The notes under the pieces: model-generated
What the model saw: only the letters and a program-made list of their open reading frames with translations
Database searches by the model: none
What the model was told of the DNA's origin: nothing
Assembly: GCF_000150275.1 (NCBI RefSeq)
Contig: NW_002060969.1
Location: forward strand, 434,943 to 498,942
Direction: 5' to 3'
From: Trichoplax adhaerens
Taxonomy: Eukaryota; Placozoa; Uniplacotomia; Trichoplacea; Trichoplacidae
DNA length: 64,000 nt
In this document: positions 1-12,242 of the stretch, in pieces
How the letters are laid out: the number at the start of each line of letters is the position of its first letter
How positions within the stretch are numbered: position 1 is the first letter of the stretch
Position numbers and translations under genes: made by a program

Positions 1-1925
1 TTCTGTAACTTCAATAACCATATTTACGATAAACAAGCGCGAACGATGTTTACGTTTCGTATGAATTCATTTTTAAATTAATGAAGACAATAGTACGCAT
101 TTGGAAATCTTAATACCAGACATTCTACAGCACGAATATGCTAGTAATGATCAGAAATCGCCGATATTTAATTGCCAGTACTGCTACGGTATATTAATTA
201 GCGAATAAACTACAGTACTGTGTAAATGCTTTCATTAATCAAGGTTAAAGTGTATAGCAACTACTAAAGTAAATAATGATCGTAAAATAATAATAGTGAT
301 CTTAATATCCGTAAATGGGTAAAATACAAACAGTAATTTGCGTTTCTCATGTACTGTACTATGTACATACATACCTATGTATGCAAAGCTATTGATGTGA
401 TATTACAGTGATATACAAAATTCTCACACCTAGACTAACACTTACGTATACTGTACTGTATGCGTAGAACATTTGAGTACCTACATTACGTATTATACAG
501 ATAAGAATAACTAAAAGAAAAAGGTAGACTCTTCTATCTACTGGATATCGTTAGCAATAAATCTATGTAAATCGATGACTTTGTACAGATTGCAGAACGC
601 AGTAAAATCCGTATAAAACTTGGCTAGGTACTGTACTGTATAATTAAAGCATGAATGGAAAACTTATTTCTTCGCACTTAAAAATATAATAGCAACTGGG
701 TATCAATGTTATTCAAACGCATTAGTACTATTCTCAGAGTATCTAGTGTACCTCCTATAGAAACTTATATTTTAATCCGTTCATCAGTGTTGTCGTTTAA
801 GGCATTAATTCGTAATCAGTTAGTTACAGTATCGTGTAGTGGACTATATAACCCAAGGAACACTTGTCTTTCGCTAGCAAAAAAAATTAATGCTATACTG
901 GAAGGTATAGTACACAGTACATGCACCAAAGTTACTAATTTTCAAACATAATTTACCAGTACATCTGCACAGACAGAACTTTTTAATAGTCCATGTCTTA
1001 ACTAATTTTACTGCTGACTGAATTGACACAACGTCTGCTGAAGATAACTCAAATTTTTTTAAATTTATCAATTCTGTTACAGCATTGGAAATTTACTATA
1101 ATACATCAATATTAGTAATAAATTTATAGTAAAGTCAAACTGAACTACAACAAAATGTGTACAAAATTTATATAAGCGCATTTACTCCTTTGATTCCTTT
1201 CTTATATCCAGATAACATAGTTTTCCTCATAGAGCCTATTATTTAAATAAATCATAAATTTCAAATAATAGTGTAAGAAAACTAGAGTCATATAGTAAAG
1301 ATATGTAATTAAATCCAATAAGCTAATACATAAAAGAATTTACATTTCTGCGCCATCAAACTATGGACTAACGTACGTACCCTGACTACCGAGATCTTGA
1401 TTTTTCTTTTGCAGTTGACTATCAGCGTAAAGTTAGAATATGTAATCAATATGACATTATAAAGATTAAGGCTAAAGCACTGTAAACCCCTTATTAGATT
1501 GAACGGAAGATCAAATGCAGTAGTAATATCTCAGTCACTACACTCCAAGATTTTATGCTGACAATTGCAAATAAACACGCAACATGAAAATAACGAAACT
1601 TCGAAAAGTCTAACACTACTGCTGTATAAGACTCGAGGCTGTCAAACGAAATGCGTAGGAATGGATGTAAGCAAAACTACCGTACTAGCGAGCATGAAGA
1701 AAATATTATGTACAATAGATAAATCGATCTAATACTACAGCACCTAGATTCATGAGATAAAGTAAAGCATATTTAGACAACAAGTATAATACGTACGGAT
1801 TAATTGTAGGCATTTCTCCTAAAGGCGGACGTTGAAAAGACATGACCATCAAGACGGATTTTCGCGAACAGATTACAGTTAGTTATGGGCTTATGGCCAT
1901 AGACCAATAAGTTAGGTGTTTGCAT
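1..1925. other. Intergenic, no gene recognised
   Basis: AT-rich sequence with short scattered GTACTGTAC words (for example near 350, 450 and 630). I see no coding exon, RNA gene or hairpin that I can support. The short open frames around 706-951 have no recognisable domain. Confidence 0.5.
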
Positions 1926-1932
1926 AGTACTG

Positions 1933-1982
1933 TATATAGATCATAAAGGTATTGAACCGAACCGAACCTTTCTTAGGTTTAG
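1933..1982 (+). repeat. Copy 1 of a ~50-bp dispersed repeat flanking RAB21
   Basis: Contains TATAGATCATAA followed by GAACCGAACCTTTCT and AGGTTTA. A diverged direct copy lies at 5819-5868 on the other side of the RAB21 gene. It is likely a remnant of a small mobile or low-copy repeat; no open frame. Confidence 0.6.
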
Positions 1983-2890
1983 TACTGTACAGTGTACTGT
2001 ACAGTGCTATAGTGTACAGTATACAGTACAATAAACCCTTAAAAAAGTTCCTTTATTACTTCATTACTCTAGCCTAACTGTAAAGTACGGTAGTACTGTA
2101 CTGTACACTACCATACTGTACACCAGATATTGATAGATACTGTACAGTACATTGTACAATAATGTGTACTGTACAGTACACACAGTGGCCGAGAATACTG
2201 TATGCATACCGTACAGTACTTTACACTTCAGTACAGAACAGTACTGTACGGTACAGTACAGTACTTTATAGTGCTGCATGCTGTAGCCTACTGTACAGCA
2301 CGTACTGTACAGTACAGTACAGTGTACAGTGTACAGTAGAAATTCTTTTTTCACAACTGTACAGTACAGTACAGTACAGATTTTGTTCTGTGAAGTTGTC
2401 CCTTTTGGGCCACCGTACTGTACTGTACAGTGTACAGTATGCTGGCTGTCTCAATGGACAGTAGGCCCATTTGTTTTGCACTGAAATTCATCGTACTGTG
2501 GTTACAGTACTGTACTATACAGTACTGTACACTTCGCTGAAAACAGTCTACTGTACCGTACTGTATCTACTGTCCTGTACTGTTCTGCAGTACTGTATAC
2601 GAGTACAATTCATAAAGGCACTCATTGACTCGGTGAACACTAAATACTAAATCTCTACAGTAAATCAAGTCTTACTTTTGCACAACACATCCCGTACTGG
2701 GCCGTACACCCTCAGTACAGTACTGTAATGTGTACCGTACTTGTACTGTACGTTATTTACAGTAGATGAGTCATACAGTACTGTACAGTACAGTACAATG
2801 TACAGTACAATATTATTGTGTGCTTAGCAGGCTTCAACTTTAACGTTCAGGGTTATACAGTACAGTACAGTACAGTACAGTACACTACAC
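1980..2890. repeat. (GTACW)n array upstream of RAB21
   Basis: Dense runs of GTAC separated by a single A or T (GTACAGTACTGTAC), mixed with short unique pieces such as an AP-1-like TGAGTCA at 2767-2773. The array ends about 190 bases before the RAB21 start codon. The pentamer contains no stop in any frame over its 15-base translation cycle, so it produces long meaningless open frames rich in Tyr, Ser, Thr, Val, Gln and Cys on both strands. Confidence 0.9.
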
Positions 2891-3079
2891 TACACTACCA
2901 TACGCTATTGCAAGATATACTGTAGTGATTGGTACTGTACATTCATTACATACATACAGTACTTCGCCCTGCACGTCTGTATGAAGATCAAAATCTATTC
3001 GAGTTATCAACTGCCATATGCGTAGAGTAGGACCGTATAACGAAAAAAGTCCCCGTACCATTAAAAATTTTCTAAGAAG

Positions 3080-4906
3080 ATGACGAGCACCAGCAAAACA
3101 TCTAAATTTAAGGTGGTCCTGCTTGGAGAAGGCTGTGTTGGCAAAACGTCTATTGTGTTGCGCTACTGTGAGAACAAGTTTAACGAGAAGCATCTTAGCA
3201 CGTTACAAGTACGCTATTTGAGGCAATATTGTCTCTTCGATATGATGCCAGATAGTTACTACTTACTAGTGTAGTGCTAGATCATGTATCAGCATGATAG
3301 CACATCGGTGGCAGGGACTGCTGAATGTAAATTGTGTCGACTTACAGTACAGTTGTGCATAATCTTCGTTTCTGTAGTTTCGCTAACAATTATATGAAAC
3401 ACAGAACTTAGAATACACCTAGTGTTCTTCAAAATACAATACGACAATTATATACTTTATAAATTATTACTGCTTACTATCACAGTTTCAGTTAAGCTAA
3501 TATTACTATTAGATATTTTCTATGATAACGCGCGGTACGAATGCAGTACTCATAGGTCAATAAGATATACGTGATCATTAAAATTTCCCTAATATAATAT
3601 TGATTGAATATGGTATTCTTTCCTACTATCTTGAAGTAATATAGTGTAATAGGAGTCTAATTATTTAAGATGTATGTATTATAGTTTATGATATACGTAC
3701 AGATATAGTGGTACTAAGATTTTTAACTGCTTACTTTCTCGATTATATCAGTCATAATTGTAATCATATAATAAAACGGAATACTCTAGGCTTCGTATCT
3801 GGAGAAGAAATTGAATATTGGTGGAAAAAGGATTAATTTGGCAATTTGGGTAAATACTTTATGATAGGATGTTCATTTTTTGTAGCATATATCTTCTTAT
3901 GCAACTGCTATCTGGAACAGGACACCGCAGGACAGGAAAGATTTCATGCACTCGGCCCCATCTACTACAGGGAAAGGTTTGTATGTTCGTACGTATATTA
4001 TTATACGTATGTATCTCTTAAAGTTTCGTATATTTATGGCATAAGTCATTCAATTCTGATCTGTCAAATTTCATTTTGGGAGTTACTCAGATTAATGTAT
4101 AATTCGTATACTTTACTAGTCATGGAGCAATATTAGTTTATGATATCACGGACGAAGATTCCTTTATGAAGGTAGCCTGATAACTAGAAAGTCTTTGACC
4201 TGTTAAATTGACCGTACAGCGCATCTTCCTTTCAGATTTATGTTGCTCTTTCGATGTAATGTGTAAATATGCATACGTTACAATTTTAAAAAGGTAAAGA
4301 AATGGGTTAAGGAACTAAGGAAGATGTTGGGAAACGAAATTTGTTTGTGTATAGTCGGTAAGTAAAAGTATAGAAATATTCTCTATGTAATGGCTATGAT
4401 AGTAATTACGTATCTATTCATGGTAGGTAACAAGATAGATTTGGAAAAAGATAGGACTGTGCATGTAACCAGAGCGGAGGAGTTAGTCTTATTTTATATC
4501 TTCCATCTAGCAATTCTCGATAACTTAGAAAGTTTATACTTTGTCTGTGTTATATCACTTTCATACAGTTACGCTCAGTCCGTTGGCGCTGTTCACTTCC
4601 ATACATCTGCAAAGATGAATAAGGGGATAGAAGAAGTATTTCTTAATTTAACAAAAAGTGAGTCTTCAACAGTAAATTAAAAAATTAATGAAGTTTACAT
4701 GTTACAGTAAAGCAGCGGCTTGCACGTTATCTTGTATCTCTAAAACACCTATGATATTAACTATAACGTCAATGAATTCAGGAATGCTGGCAGCGCAAGA
4801 TGATAATACAAATACTGCAGGAAAGCAAGGTGGCAGTCGAAAAAGTGTTGTTATCATTGATGATGAACCCCTACAGCAAAGTAGCGGCTGTTGTGGAAGT
4901 AGTTGA
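3080..4906 (+). CDS. RAB21: RAB21-like small GTPase, 8 exons
   Basis: Rab5-subfamily small GTPase, expected on early endosomes in integrin and endocytic traffic. Joining exons 3080-3208, 3790-3849, 3921-3976, 4120-4171, 4294-4357, 4427-4481, 4569-4657 and 4782-4906 keeps phase throughout and gives 209 residues (family about 225). Visible elements: P-loop GEGCVGKT at residues 16-23, switch II DTAGQERFHALGPIYYR from 64, NKID at 122-125, SAK at 152-154, and a tail KSVVIIDDEP followed by the C-terminal Cys-Cys pair at 205-206 for geranylgeranylation. Effector region and tail match RAB21 more closely than RAB5 or RAB22. Introns are short (70 to about 580 nt). A (GTACW)n array lies just upstream. 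Function is by family; the exon model is my own reading. Confidence 0.96.
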
Positions 4907-7485
4907 ATTGTCTGAAACCCTGTGTACTGTTAAATACTATAAATTGATACGTATTAACAATTATTGGTCACCTTAACTATAGCCTTACTGATGTCAGATA
5001 CATGTTTAGGCGTTCATTTACTGTATAATGATATTAAAACTATATATACTGATATCCTGGTAATGTACATAATTTATTGATTGATCGATACTATGTTCTG
5101 TGTATTGAATGAATTTCGTACCTGGTATTGTCGCGTTAATATTATAAAGAATTTGTGTGCTGAGATTGTTGATGTAATTCGGGATTTTTATAAACGTACC
5201 ATATTATCCTACGTACTGCACATCTTTTATAGCTATTGGAAACTTTGGACAGTATAATGTACACTATACAGTACATAATTGATCCGTATTAACTTTGGTT
5301 GCGTAGCTATTGCCATTACTGTACTGTACTATGACATTCATGACATCCTGCGTACAGATTGGATGTAGCATATACGATCTGGTTCTTAGTGTCATAAATA
5401 TCAATTAAATTTAAAATCTAAAAGTCTTTATATTATACTATAGACTTGCGTATAAAATAAGAATTTGATTGTATTACCTCAATTTTTGAGAATAAATGAC
5501 TAGTGCTTGTGATAATTTGCTAATGCAACTGACGCTGTGTAAGGTTAAAATAAAATGCCTACGATGCCATCGTTGCGTCTAAAACCCAAAGCATTGGCCC
5601 GTTGCGAATAGTGAGGGAGTTTACCGTATTGCACTTCTGACAGTAATAAAACCATCTACGTAAGAACTCTTTCTAATTCTAGATTTAGTACAGTGACGAG
5701 ACTTTAATTTGTTTTATAGTTAACTAGCTCCTTACCCAAGAAATACCTGTTAATGGCTAGCTTTGTATTGTACTGATTTTTACACAGAATACAATACTGT
5801 ACACTGTATTAGTACTCACTATAGATCATAACGGCTCGAACTGAACCGAACCTTTCTCAGGTCTAATTAGTAGTACTAGTATAAAAGGTAGGATTGTACT
5901 ATACGATGGGCGTATATTGCTATGTCATGTAGGTGTTCAAGAAGAAGCTCACAGGGTGGCTTACGTAAATTGCTCGTTAGGATACACTTCTAAATACTGA
6001 CCCTCAAGTACTTAATTGCGGTGTAAAAATTGGTTCATCAATTAGTTTACAATGCTTTAAAAGTATGGTTTAATAGCTGCGATCTCGAATTTAGTACGCA
6101 CTTTCATACCTTGTTCGTGCGTTTTATGATAGGTATTATAGTATAACATAAACTACTAGACAAATAAGTACATATAGTATTCTAAGGGTCTCTAGTATTC
6201 ACTATTCTCTTATTATAGTACTGTACAACTAGCTTAACATCTTGTCGCTTCGCTGACAGAGATACTACAGTCTTTTCAATTTTTTAATATAATGATTTTT
6301 AACTTTATGAAACTTTAAGCATCATTCTTTCTGATACCAGCAGCTACATACTCTTCTCTAAATTGTTAAATTAAATTAAAATAGGTACCCTACTATATAT
6401 AGTGCCAACCTATATGAAACAAATATCGAGTTTGTTACCGAAAAGTATACGTACAGTTTAGCAATTAAAATGAATAGCAAGATTTTTATAATCTTATCAT
6501 GTCCAGGTAACAATACAGTAATTAGTACTGTAGTGGGAACTGTAATGTTTGGAACGCATACAGTATAGTATGCACTAGTGTATTACTAATAATACTGATA
6601 TGAGATGGAATGTACAGTACACTGTATAGTGTACAGTATACAGTAACACGTCGAGATTAGAAATAAAGAGCAGATTATACACGTGCGATTCGAACGTAGT
6701 CTAAACTAAACGTATTAACAGATGTCTTGCTATATAGTATTTCTATTTCTGTACCCACAATATGTAAATGAGTTCACTGTGAGCATCAAGTAGTTTCATT
6801 ATCGTGGTTTATCTTGAAAGACATGTTAGGTAGCTTATTAGATACCTTTAGTTTGATTATTCGTATATTAATCATTCTGGCTTAAAGAGAGAATCCTTTC
6901 GTGATTGCACATAATAGGATAAAGTGTGTATTAGTTTTAATACAGTTGACGTATTTTATGTCTAATATTCAACACACTATCCGAAATAAACTGTATTCGC
7001 CAAAGAAATTGACTGCAACTTTTCGATATAAAGTGATACTTAACGTAGCAAGCAGTAGTTATCTACGAACAATATAGTATAAACTTTTCTACCTGAGGAT
7101 GACTACAAATTTCACCCCGTGAAATTAACATATATGTGTATATCTCTTAATTAGTTGCATTAGCGTGAGTATACTAAAGTTACGATTTAGAAATGACGTT
7201 AAACGATAAAATATTTCAGATAATCATCAACGGTTAGCTAATAATTTTTAAAAGTGATCTTAGCTATGCCTCGTCATATTAAAGTAGAAGCTTTGGCTTT
7301 AAAACAAGTATAGTAAATGTACGAGTATAAATAATAGCTTCCAGTTGCACAGTACATGCACATTAGTACAAATATTTAGAAATGAAACTCTTTCAATTAT
7401 AATACATCAGTATTTTAATACAGTAAATAACATTAATAATTGTTAATTCACACTTAATAGTTCACATTGTAATAAGACTATGTAC
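4907..7485. other. Tail-to-tail intergenic space RAB21/ArfGAP
   Basis: No coding exon recognised. It holds the second copy of the RAB21-flanking repeat (5819-5868), a short GTAC/ATAC patch at 6610-6650 and a TAAGGGTCTCTAGT word near 6183 that is shared with the foldback at 11741-11818. Otherwise AT-rich unique sequence. Confidence 0.5.
5819..5868 (+). repeat. Copy 2 of the RAB21-flanking repeat
   Basis: TATAGATCATAA, then GAACCGAACCTTTCT and AGGTCTA, in the same order and orientation as at 1933-1982, with small differences in the middle (one GAACC repeat fewer, several substitutions). Confidence 0.6.
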
Positions 7486-7683
7486 TTAACAATTCAACTC
7501 TGGCATTATTATGTTCGAAATACCTGGTAGCAATTTAAATGGCGTCTCAAAGTAACTAATGCATGCTATTGATTGATGACTAACATCTACAAAATTTTGT
7601 ATAACGATATGTTTTCCCTCGGATTTTGCGGCAACAGATACACTGGTAATACGTCGTTCGCACTGAACGGTAAGGTATTCCAT
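7486..7683 (-). CDS. Possible small ORF downstream of ArfGAP
   Basis: A 65-codon open frame starting at 7683 with ordinary amino-acid composition (MEYLTVQCERRITS at its start). It lies about 110 bases downstream of the ArfGAP stop on the same strand. No domain recognised and no splice partner found. It may be chance or the ArfGAP 3' untranslated region. Confidence 0.2.
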   Translation of the reverse strand: MEYLTVQCERRITSVSVAAKSEGKHIVIQNFVDVSHQSIACISYFETPFKLLPGISNIIMPELNC

Positions 7684-7795
7684 TTTAGCTGATTTTTATA
7701 ACTGAAGAATTCGATTATACCTGGCTGAGCATTGCATCGATAATTATAATTCGTGCAGTAAAAGAAGAAAATTCAAAGTTGTCCATTTCAGCAAA

Positions 7796-10700
7796 TCACC
7801 CATAGCGACTCTATACGAAATCAAATAATAAAATACTATATCCCCTTCTAAATCAAAGTAATATTGAAGTTGATCTATTCTATAACTGAAAATAAAAAAT
7901 TGTAGTAATTGCAATAATAGCAACATGAATACCTGTAGAGACCCTAAAACTCCGCTTGCCATGTTTGATAGTTTGTTGGTAACGCGAGACACACCCTCCT
8001 TAATCTGGTCGAGATCAATTGATGGGGCATCGACCTGACTTTTCTTATTACCACTTGAGCCAAAGAAATCATCACTTGAAATTGCAGTAGCACCATGGAA
8101 ATGTTCCGTGCTTCTCGTTGTTTCCGCCTTTAAAAAAATATCTTTTTTAGGGTAGCTGTAGTATACTTAATAATGTTATATTTAAAGAAATTATAAGATA
8201 CATATATGATCTGGAACACAAGAATATCACCCCCGCTAGAGTGAATTTCGGGGGATTTGTGATATCATTTTGTTCCGGACAATCATATACACTTATGTCT
8301 ATTATTAATCACCCTATTGCCTTCTCTTCCGAAATATTGGCTAGAAGATATACTCTTAGCATTACCAAATTTTTTTATTGCGTCATCTATAGCAAAAGAA
8401 TAGATAATAACACGTTATAGAGCTTGATTTGTATAGTATTTCCATTTTCGTGTAAATGAAGATGTAAAATAAACTCGACCAGATGAAGTGTCGCGTTCTG
8501 TTTTCGGTTCAGTTCTTCTTTTGTGGAAATTGTTAAAAAATCGTTTATAGAATAACGGTCAATCAGCAATGTAAATTGATTAGAATAATGTTTAGTAGGA
8601 TTTTAAAAGCATTTTATACCGAGCGGATATATCTCTAGATCTGGACGATAGTGACATAGCTGATGACTTTACGGATGGTGCTGCAGCCGCTTCTCGTTCA
8701 TCTACTTCGAAATACCCTTTCTCACTTTTCCTCGAACTTTTCCAATCATTCATATCGGAAAAAGGACTGTCATATCTACTGAGTATAGCAGAAGTCTTAT
8801 TCATACCGATTAATTAGATAATTAATCGAAGTAAAATTTAAGACCAACCTTAATATGTTATCATACCTGGAAGGTTGAGTGCTTTCAAAGTTGCCAAAAA
8901 AGTCCGTATCAAAACTTGTGGGTTGATTTGCAAATTTACTTTTAGTTGAGATGCTACCAGCTGGATCTTCCTGATCAATTTCAACCATGCTGGCAGCAAC
9001 AGAATGACTTTGAGCACTATCGAAATATCAAGTGAATAGATAATAATTAAGATAGAAAAATATATTTTTGATCCATTATACGCTATAATTAGCTCAAGGA
9101 TACAAGAAGCGTTACCTAGCAGGTAATCGACCACCCATTGCCATGCCAAGTCTTTCCATTTGCTCAGCTTTCTTTGGATCAGTTTCACGTAATTTAGTCA
9201 TACCTGCTTTTTTCTCTTGATATACAAACCTAGTAGGAGTTCTATCAAAACGTTTCAAATTTTTAGAATTCTTACATATAACCATAATACATTTGTAAGT
9301 ACACGCATATGTAAATATATCGAAAATACCGATTCTCGATATCATTTAATTCTTGTTCGGCAACTAAGCCAGATTCTCTTTCTTTTCTTAATATTTCTTC
9401 ATCCTGAGCAGCAGCACTTTCAACAATACTAAAATCTGTTGTAATTTTTCTAGCGCCTAGTCCCTGCTTGCTACTTGCCTGTATTATTGTTTGGTATTAG
9501 AACTGTATGTACATCTGACTTTTAGTCTATCTTTAAAATCGAGAACTTACGCCTTTTTTCTTGCCCGTGATGGGCTTTCTCTTACCAATAGTGGATGCTG
9601 AAAAGAATGACAAGTAACCTTAGTAATTGTATAGTGATGATCGGAATTTGAAGTAATGCAACCAGTGCCGCTTTCAAATTTTTACGGTCTACCTTGCTTC
9701 CTTGTTCCCGATTCAACTCCATCGACTCTAACAGTAGCAACCTTTACAGTATCTGTAATCAGAATATTTGTTAAGATCTATGATAAAAGTATTAAGTCCA
9801 ACATCGATAGTTGTTCTATCATACGATAATACATCACATTTACTTAAACGAAATGTAAACAGTGATTATAAATTTAACTATAATTAATTTTTACATTATT
9901 TGTATTTTCGATCATGCACTTCGTGAAGTGGTAAGCTCTGTTTATCACGTCCATTACGGTACGTGAAATAATATCAAGTTATTGTGCACTACTACTAACG
10001 TAATCGAAGCATATAATAACAATATTCGAACTTTGTAATAGTAGTGCAAGGTACTAAAACTTGATTTGCTTTAAATTCGAAGTTGGTCTTTACTTATGCA
10101 TACAGTTCTATTATCTGTAGAATGTGGAACATGTAGCAAAAGTCGTAGTATTAGGAATCGTTGTATGGCATTATAGTCGTTATTCTGGTAAGTATGAGTA
10201 AACAGTAAGTTGTCACATATTTCTGTTAGTATAAATTACTCGTACATCAAAACGCCGTAAACATAACTATTTTCGACTACGGAATCTCTTACCGGTAATT
10301 GTCAAGAATAATTAATAATTAAATTAGATTAACGAACCAGGTTCAGGATTTTCGTTAACTTTTAAGGTATCAACCGCAGGTTGTTCTCTCTTCGGTTGCT
10401 GATACCTATTGGATAAATGATCCGTAGTCACTCGTGGAAAGTCCTTTTTTTCTTCTGCATCCGCAAGGAATGGAAAAGCTGCAGGAGCGCTTACTACTGA
10501 CGATACATCTTTAAAGAAATCACCCTCTTTTGTAGTTGGGCTTGGACTAGTAATATTCTGCAATTTCGTATTGATGTCAATCTTTGAAACATGAAGGTAA
10601 AAGTAATTACGTACTGTTGCCGTTAAAAATTAAATACAAGAGTATGTGTGCAAGATAGTAGGGCCATAGTTATGATTAAATATTACCGTGCTAGTACCAT

Positions 10701-11521
10701 ATTGTTTCAGGGTCACAGCAGCAAGGCTTGCAAGTTTTTCACGGTACATTCTTGCTACTCGACTGAATAGTAATGAGATTTAACGGAATTCGCATTAAGA
10801 TTAGTCAGTATCTTGACTTTAGTTAGTTTAAGTGAACCACGATAATCTTAAATATATTACCTCTGGTACTTTGCCGAAGCATCCGTAACTGTTAGACCAT
10901 GCGATTGAAAAAATTCTCTCTATGAAAAATATGTTACAAGTACAATTTATAAGACAAAATATACATTTTTCTAAAGTATTTGTAAGTGCGAGTTAGTACA
11001 CCTTTACTATATGAATACAGAAACAAACAGTATTACTGGAATCTACTAACAGCATTAGCGTTTCCTCCAACTTGCATTTGTCTTAACTGTAACCAATTCC
11101 ATTGATCAAGTAAGGTTGATCTATGATAAAAAATATATCACAAAAATTGCAGTAATTTACCTTTCTGTTTCATTATCTATATGTATAGTTGATCATTACA
11201 CTATTAACGTATGTATTGTACCTAACAAAACTGATATGAACACCTAATGAACGATGAATTGCCGAACAGTCAAGGCATAGAAATATTCCATACGTGACAG
11301 ATGACCAAGTGGCATTTTTGGAATTACAGTCAAAGCAAATCTAGGGATACACGTATACAGTACACTCGCATGAGTCCAAATCAGGTGATTCAGGCATACA
11401 AATTATACAAGACCAATTACGAATCATAAAGCATATTACATACCTTATTGCTAGGGATGGAGCTTAGTTTCTTGAAAATAGCAACAATTTGCGCTTTTGT
11501 AGCTACGGGCACGTCCGACAT
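7796..11521 (-). CDS. ARFGAP2/3: ARFGAP2/3-like coatomer-associated ArfGAP, 16 exons
   Basis: GTPase-activating protein for Arf1 acting on COPI vesicles at the Golgi. Exons (minus strand): 11444-11521, 11222-11340, 11051-11120, 10861-10919, 10687-10762, 10338-10581, 9693-9752, 9551-9597, 9330-9478, 9116-9241, 8867-9016, 8620-8778, 8480-8517, 8313-8386, 7933-8127, 7796-7810; all phases agree and give 552 residues (family about 520). The zinc finger CFDC...CLDC (C28, C31, C48, C51, spacing CX2CX16CX2C) is followed by the IHRSLGVH motif with catalytic Arg56. Further on are [20 protein letters not shown], a coiled-coil and the family tail [17 protein letters not shown] followed by SRYG (human ends LQDRYGSY). 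The last exon is only 15 nt and the 13th only 38 nt. A vertebrate-like layout; ARFGAP2 and ARFGAP3 cannot be told apart here. Confidence 0.95.
8201..8289. repeat. Imperfect ~90-bp inverted repeat in ArfGAP intron
   Basis: Left arm from CATATATGATCTGGAAC through ATATCACCCCCG pairs with the right arm CGGGGG...GTGATATC...GTTCCGGACAATCATATA. The arms are imperfect, with small internal loops, and lie wholly inside the intron between exons 7933-8127 and 8313-8386. Could be a miniature inverted-repeat element or a structured RNA; no protein-coding capacity. Confidence 0.65.
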
Positions 11522-11740
11522 TTCTCAATCATCGGTTAGACAGTGGTTAACACTGTTAAGTGAACTGGTACAGACTGAGAGTGTTCGTAGTATACTGTAC
11601 TGTACACTGTACAGGACGATGTACACTTGTACTGTACAGCACGGTACAGTACTGTATGTATCACTGGTCAGCACAATAGCATATCGTTGTTACAGCCCCT
11701 GACTAAAATTTTCTACCAAAAGTCCCTAGAACTGGTACAG

Positions 11741-11818
11741 TGTACACTAGTTATTAAAGAGACCCTTTCTCTATTTTTAATTTTGAGAAAATTACTTATT
11801 AAGGGTCTCTAGTGTACA
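11741..11818. repeat. Foldback element with TGTACACTAG ends
   Basis: Left arm TGTACACTAG (11741-11750) then, after a 9-base insertion, AGACCCTT; right arm AAGGGTCT then CTAGTGTACA (to 11818). Apart from the insertion the arms are perfect complements. Sits inside the GTAC array. Confidence 0.7.
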
Positions 11819-12231
11819 GTACTGTACAGAACACTGAGTACAGAGTACTGTACAGGTACACTGTACACGTTCCTGGTTAGTGTCATGTACTCTGCTTTCT
11901 AACAAGTGTGAGCTAGATTTTGCGAGCACAACACTGTCACAGTGGCTATATTATTTTTTCTTTGCAAAGTACTGTACAGTACGGTACAGTACAGTACAGT
12001 ACTGCATTCTTGTACAGTACAAAAATTTAATTTTAATACTGTACTGTACAGTACAGTACAGTACCGTACAGTATAGGTAAAGGCAATAAATGGTCGTGTC
12101 ACACGACTGCATTATCATCCAGTGTGTGTGTATGTGACATTGTACAATGCACAAATCTCCTCCACTGTGCAACAACCTCTACAACGCAAAAACCTTTTCC
12201 ACAAGTAGGACCAAACGGAACACGCAACTAC

Positions 12232-12242
12232 GCTGACTCAGC
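12232..12242. promoter_or_regulatory. MARE/antioxidant-response-type element
   Basis: GCTGACTCAGC is a near-perfect palindromic Maf recognition core and contains the antioxidant-response pattern TGACnnnGC bound by CNC-bZIP/small Maf dimers. It lies in the shared space between the ArfGAP and PSMA1 starts. A second AP-1 core TGACTCA is at 12955-12961, about 220 bases before the PSMA1 start codon. Binding is inferred only from sequence. Confidence 0.4.

Noticed and set aside
2064-2481. Overlapping open frames on both strands rich in Tyr-Ser-Thr-Val-Gln and Tyr-Cys-Thr-Val
   Set aside because: They are translations of the (GTACW)n array, whose 15-base cycle has no stop in any frame. The same holds for the frames at 11880-12533, 24649-25082, 28450-29050, 47179-47388 and 59460-60200.
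4688-4781. Start of a separate small gene before the RAB21 tail
   Set aside because: The open frame runs through the last RAB21 intron; the true exon begins at 4782 and is in phase with the GTPase.
8387-8569. 61-codon minus-strand frame inside ArfGAP
   Set aside because: The real exon here is 8480-8517 in another frame; it links the two neighbouring exons in phase, while using this frame or skipping it gives a stop.
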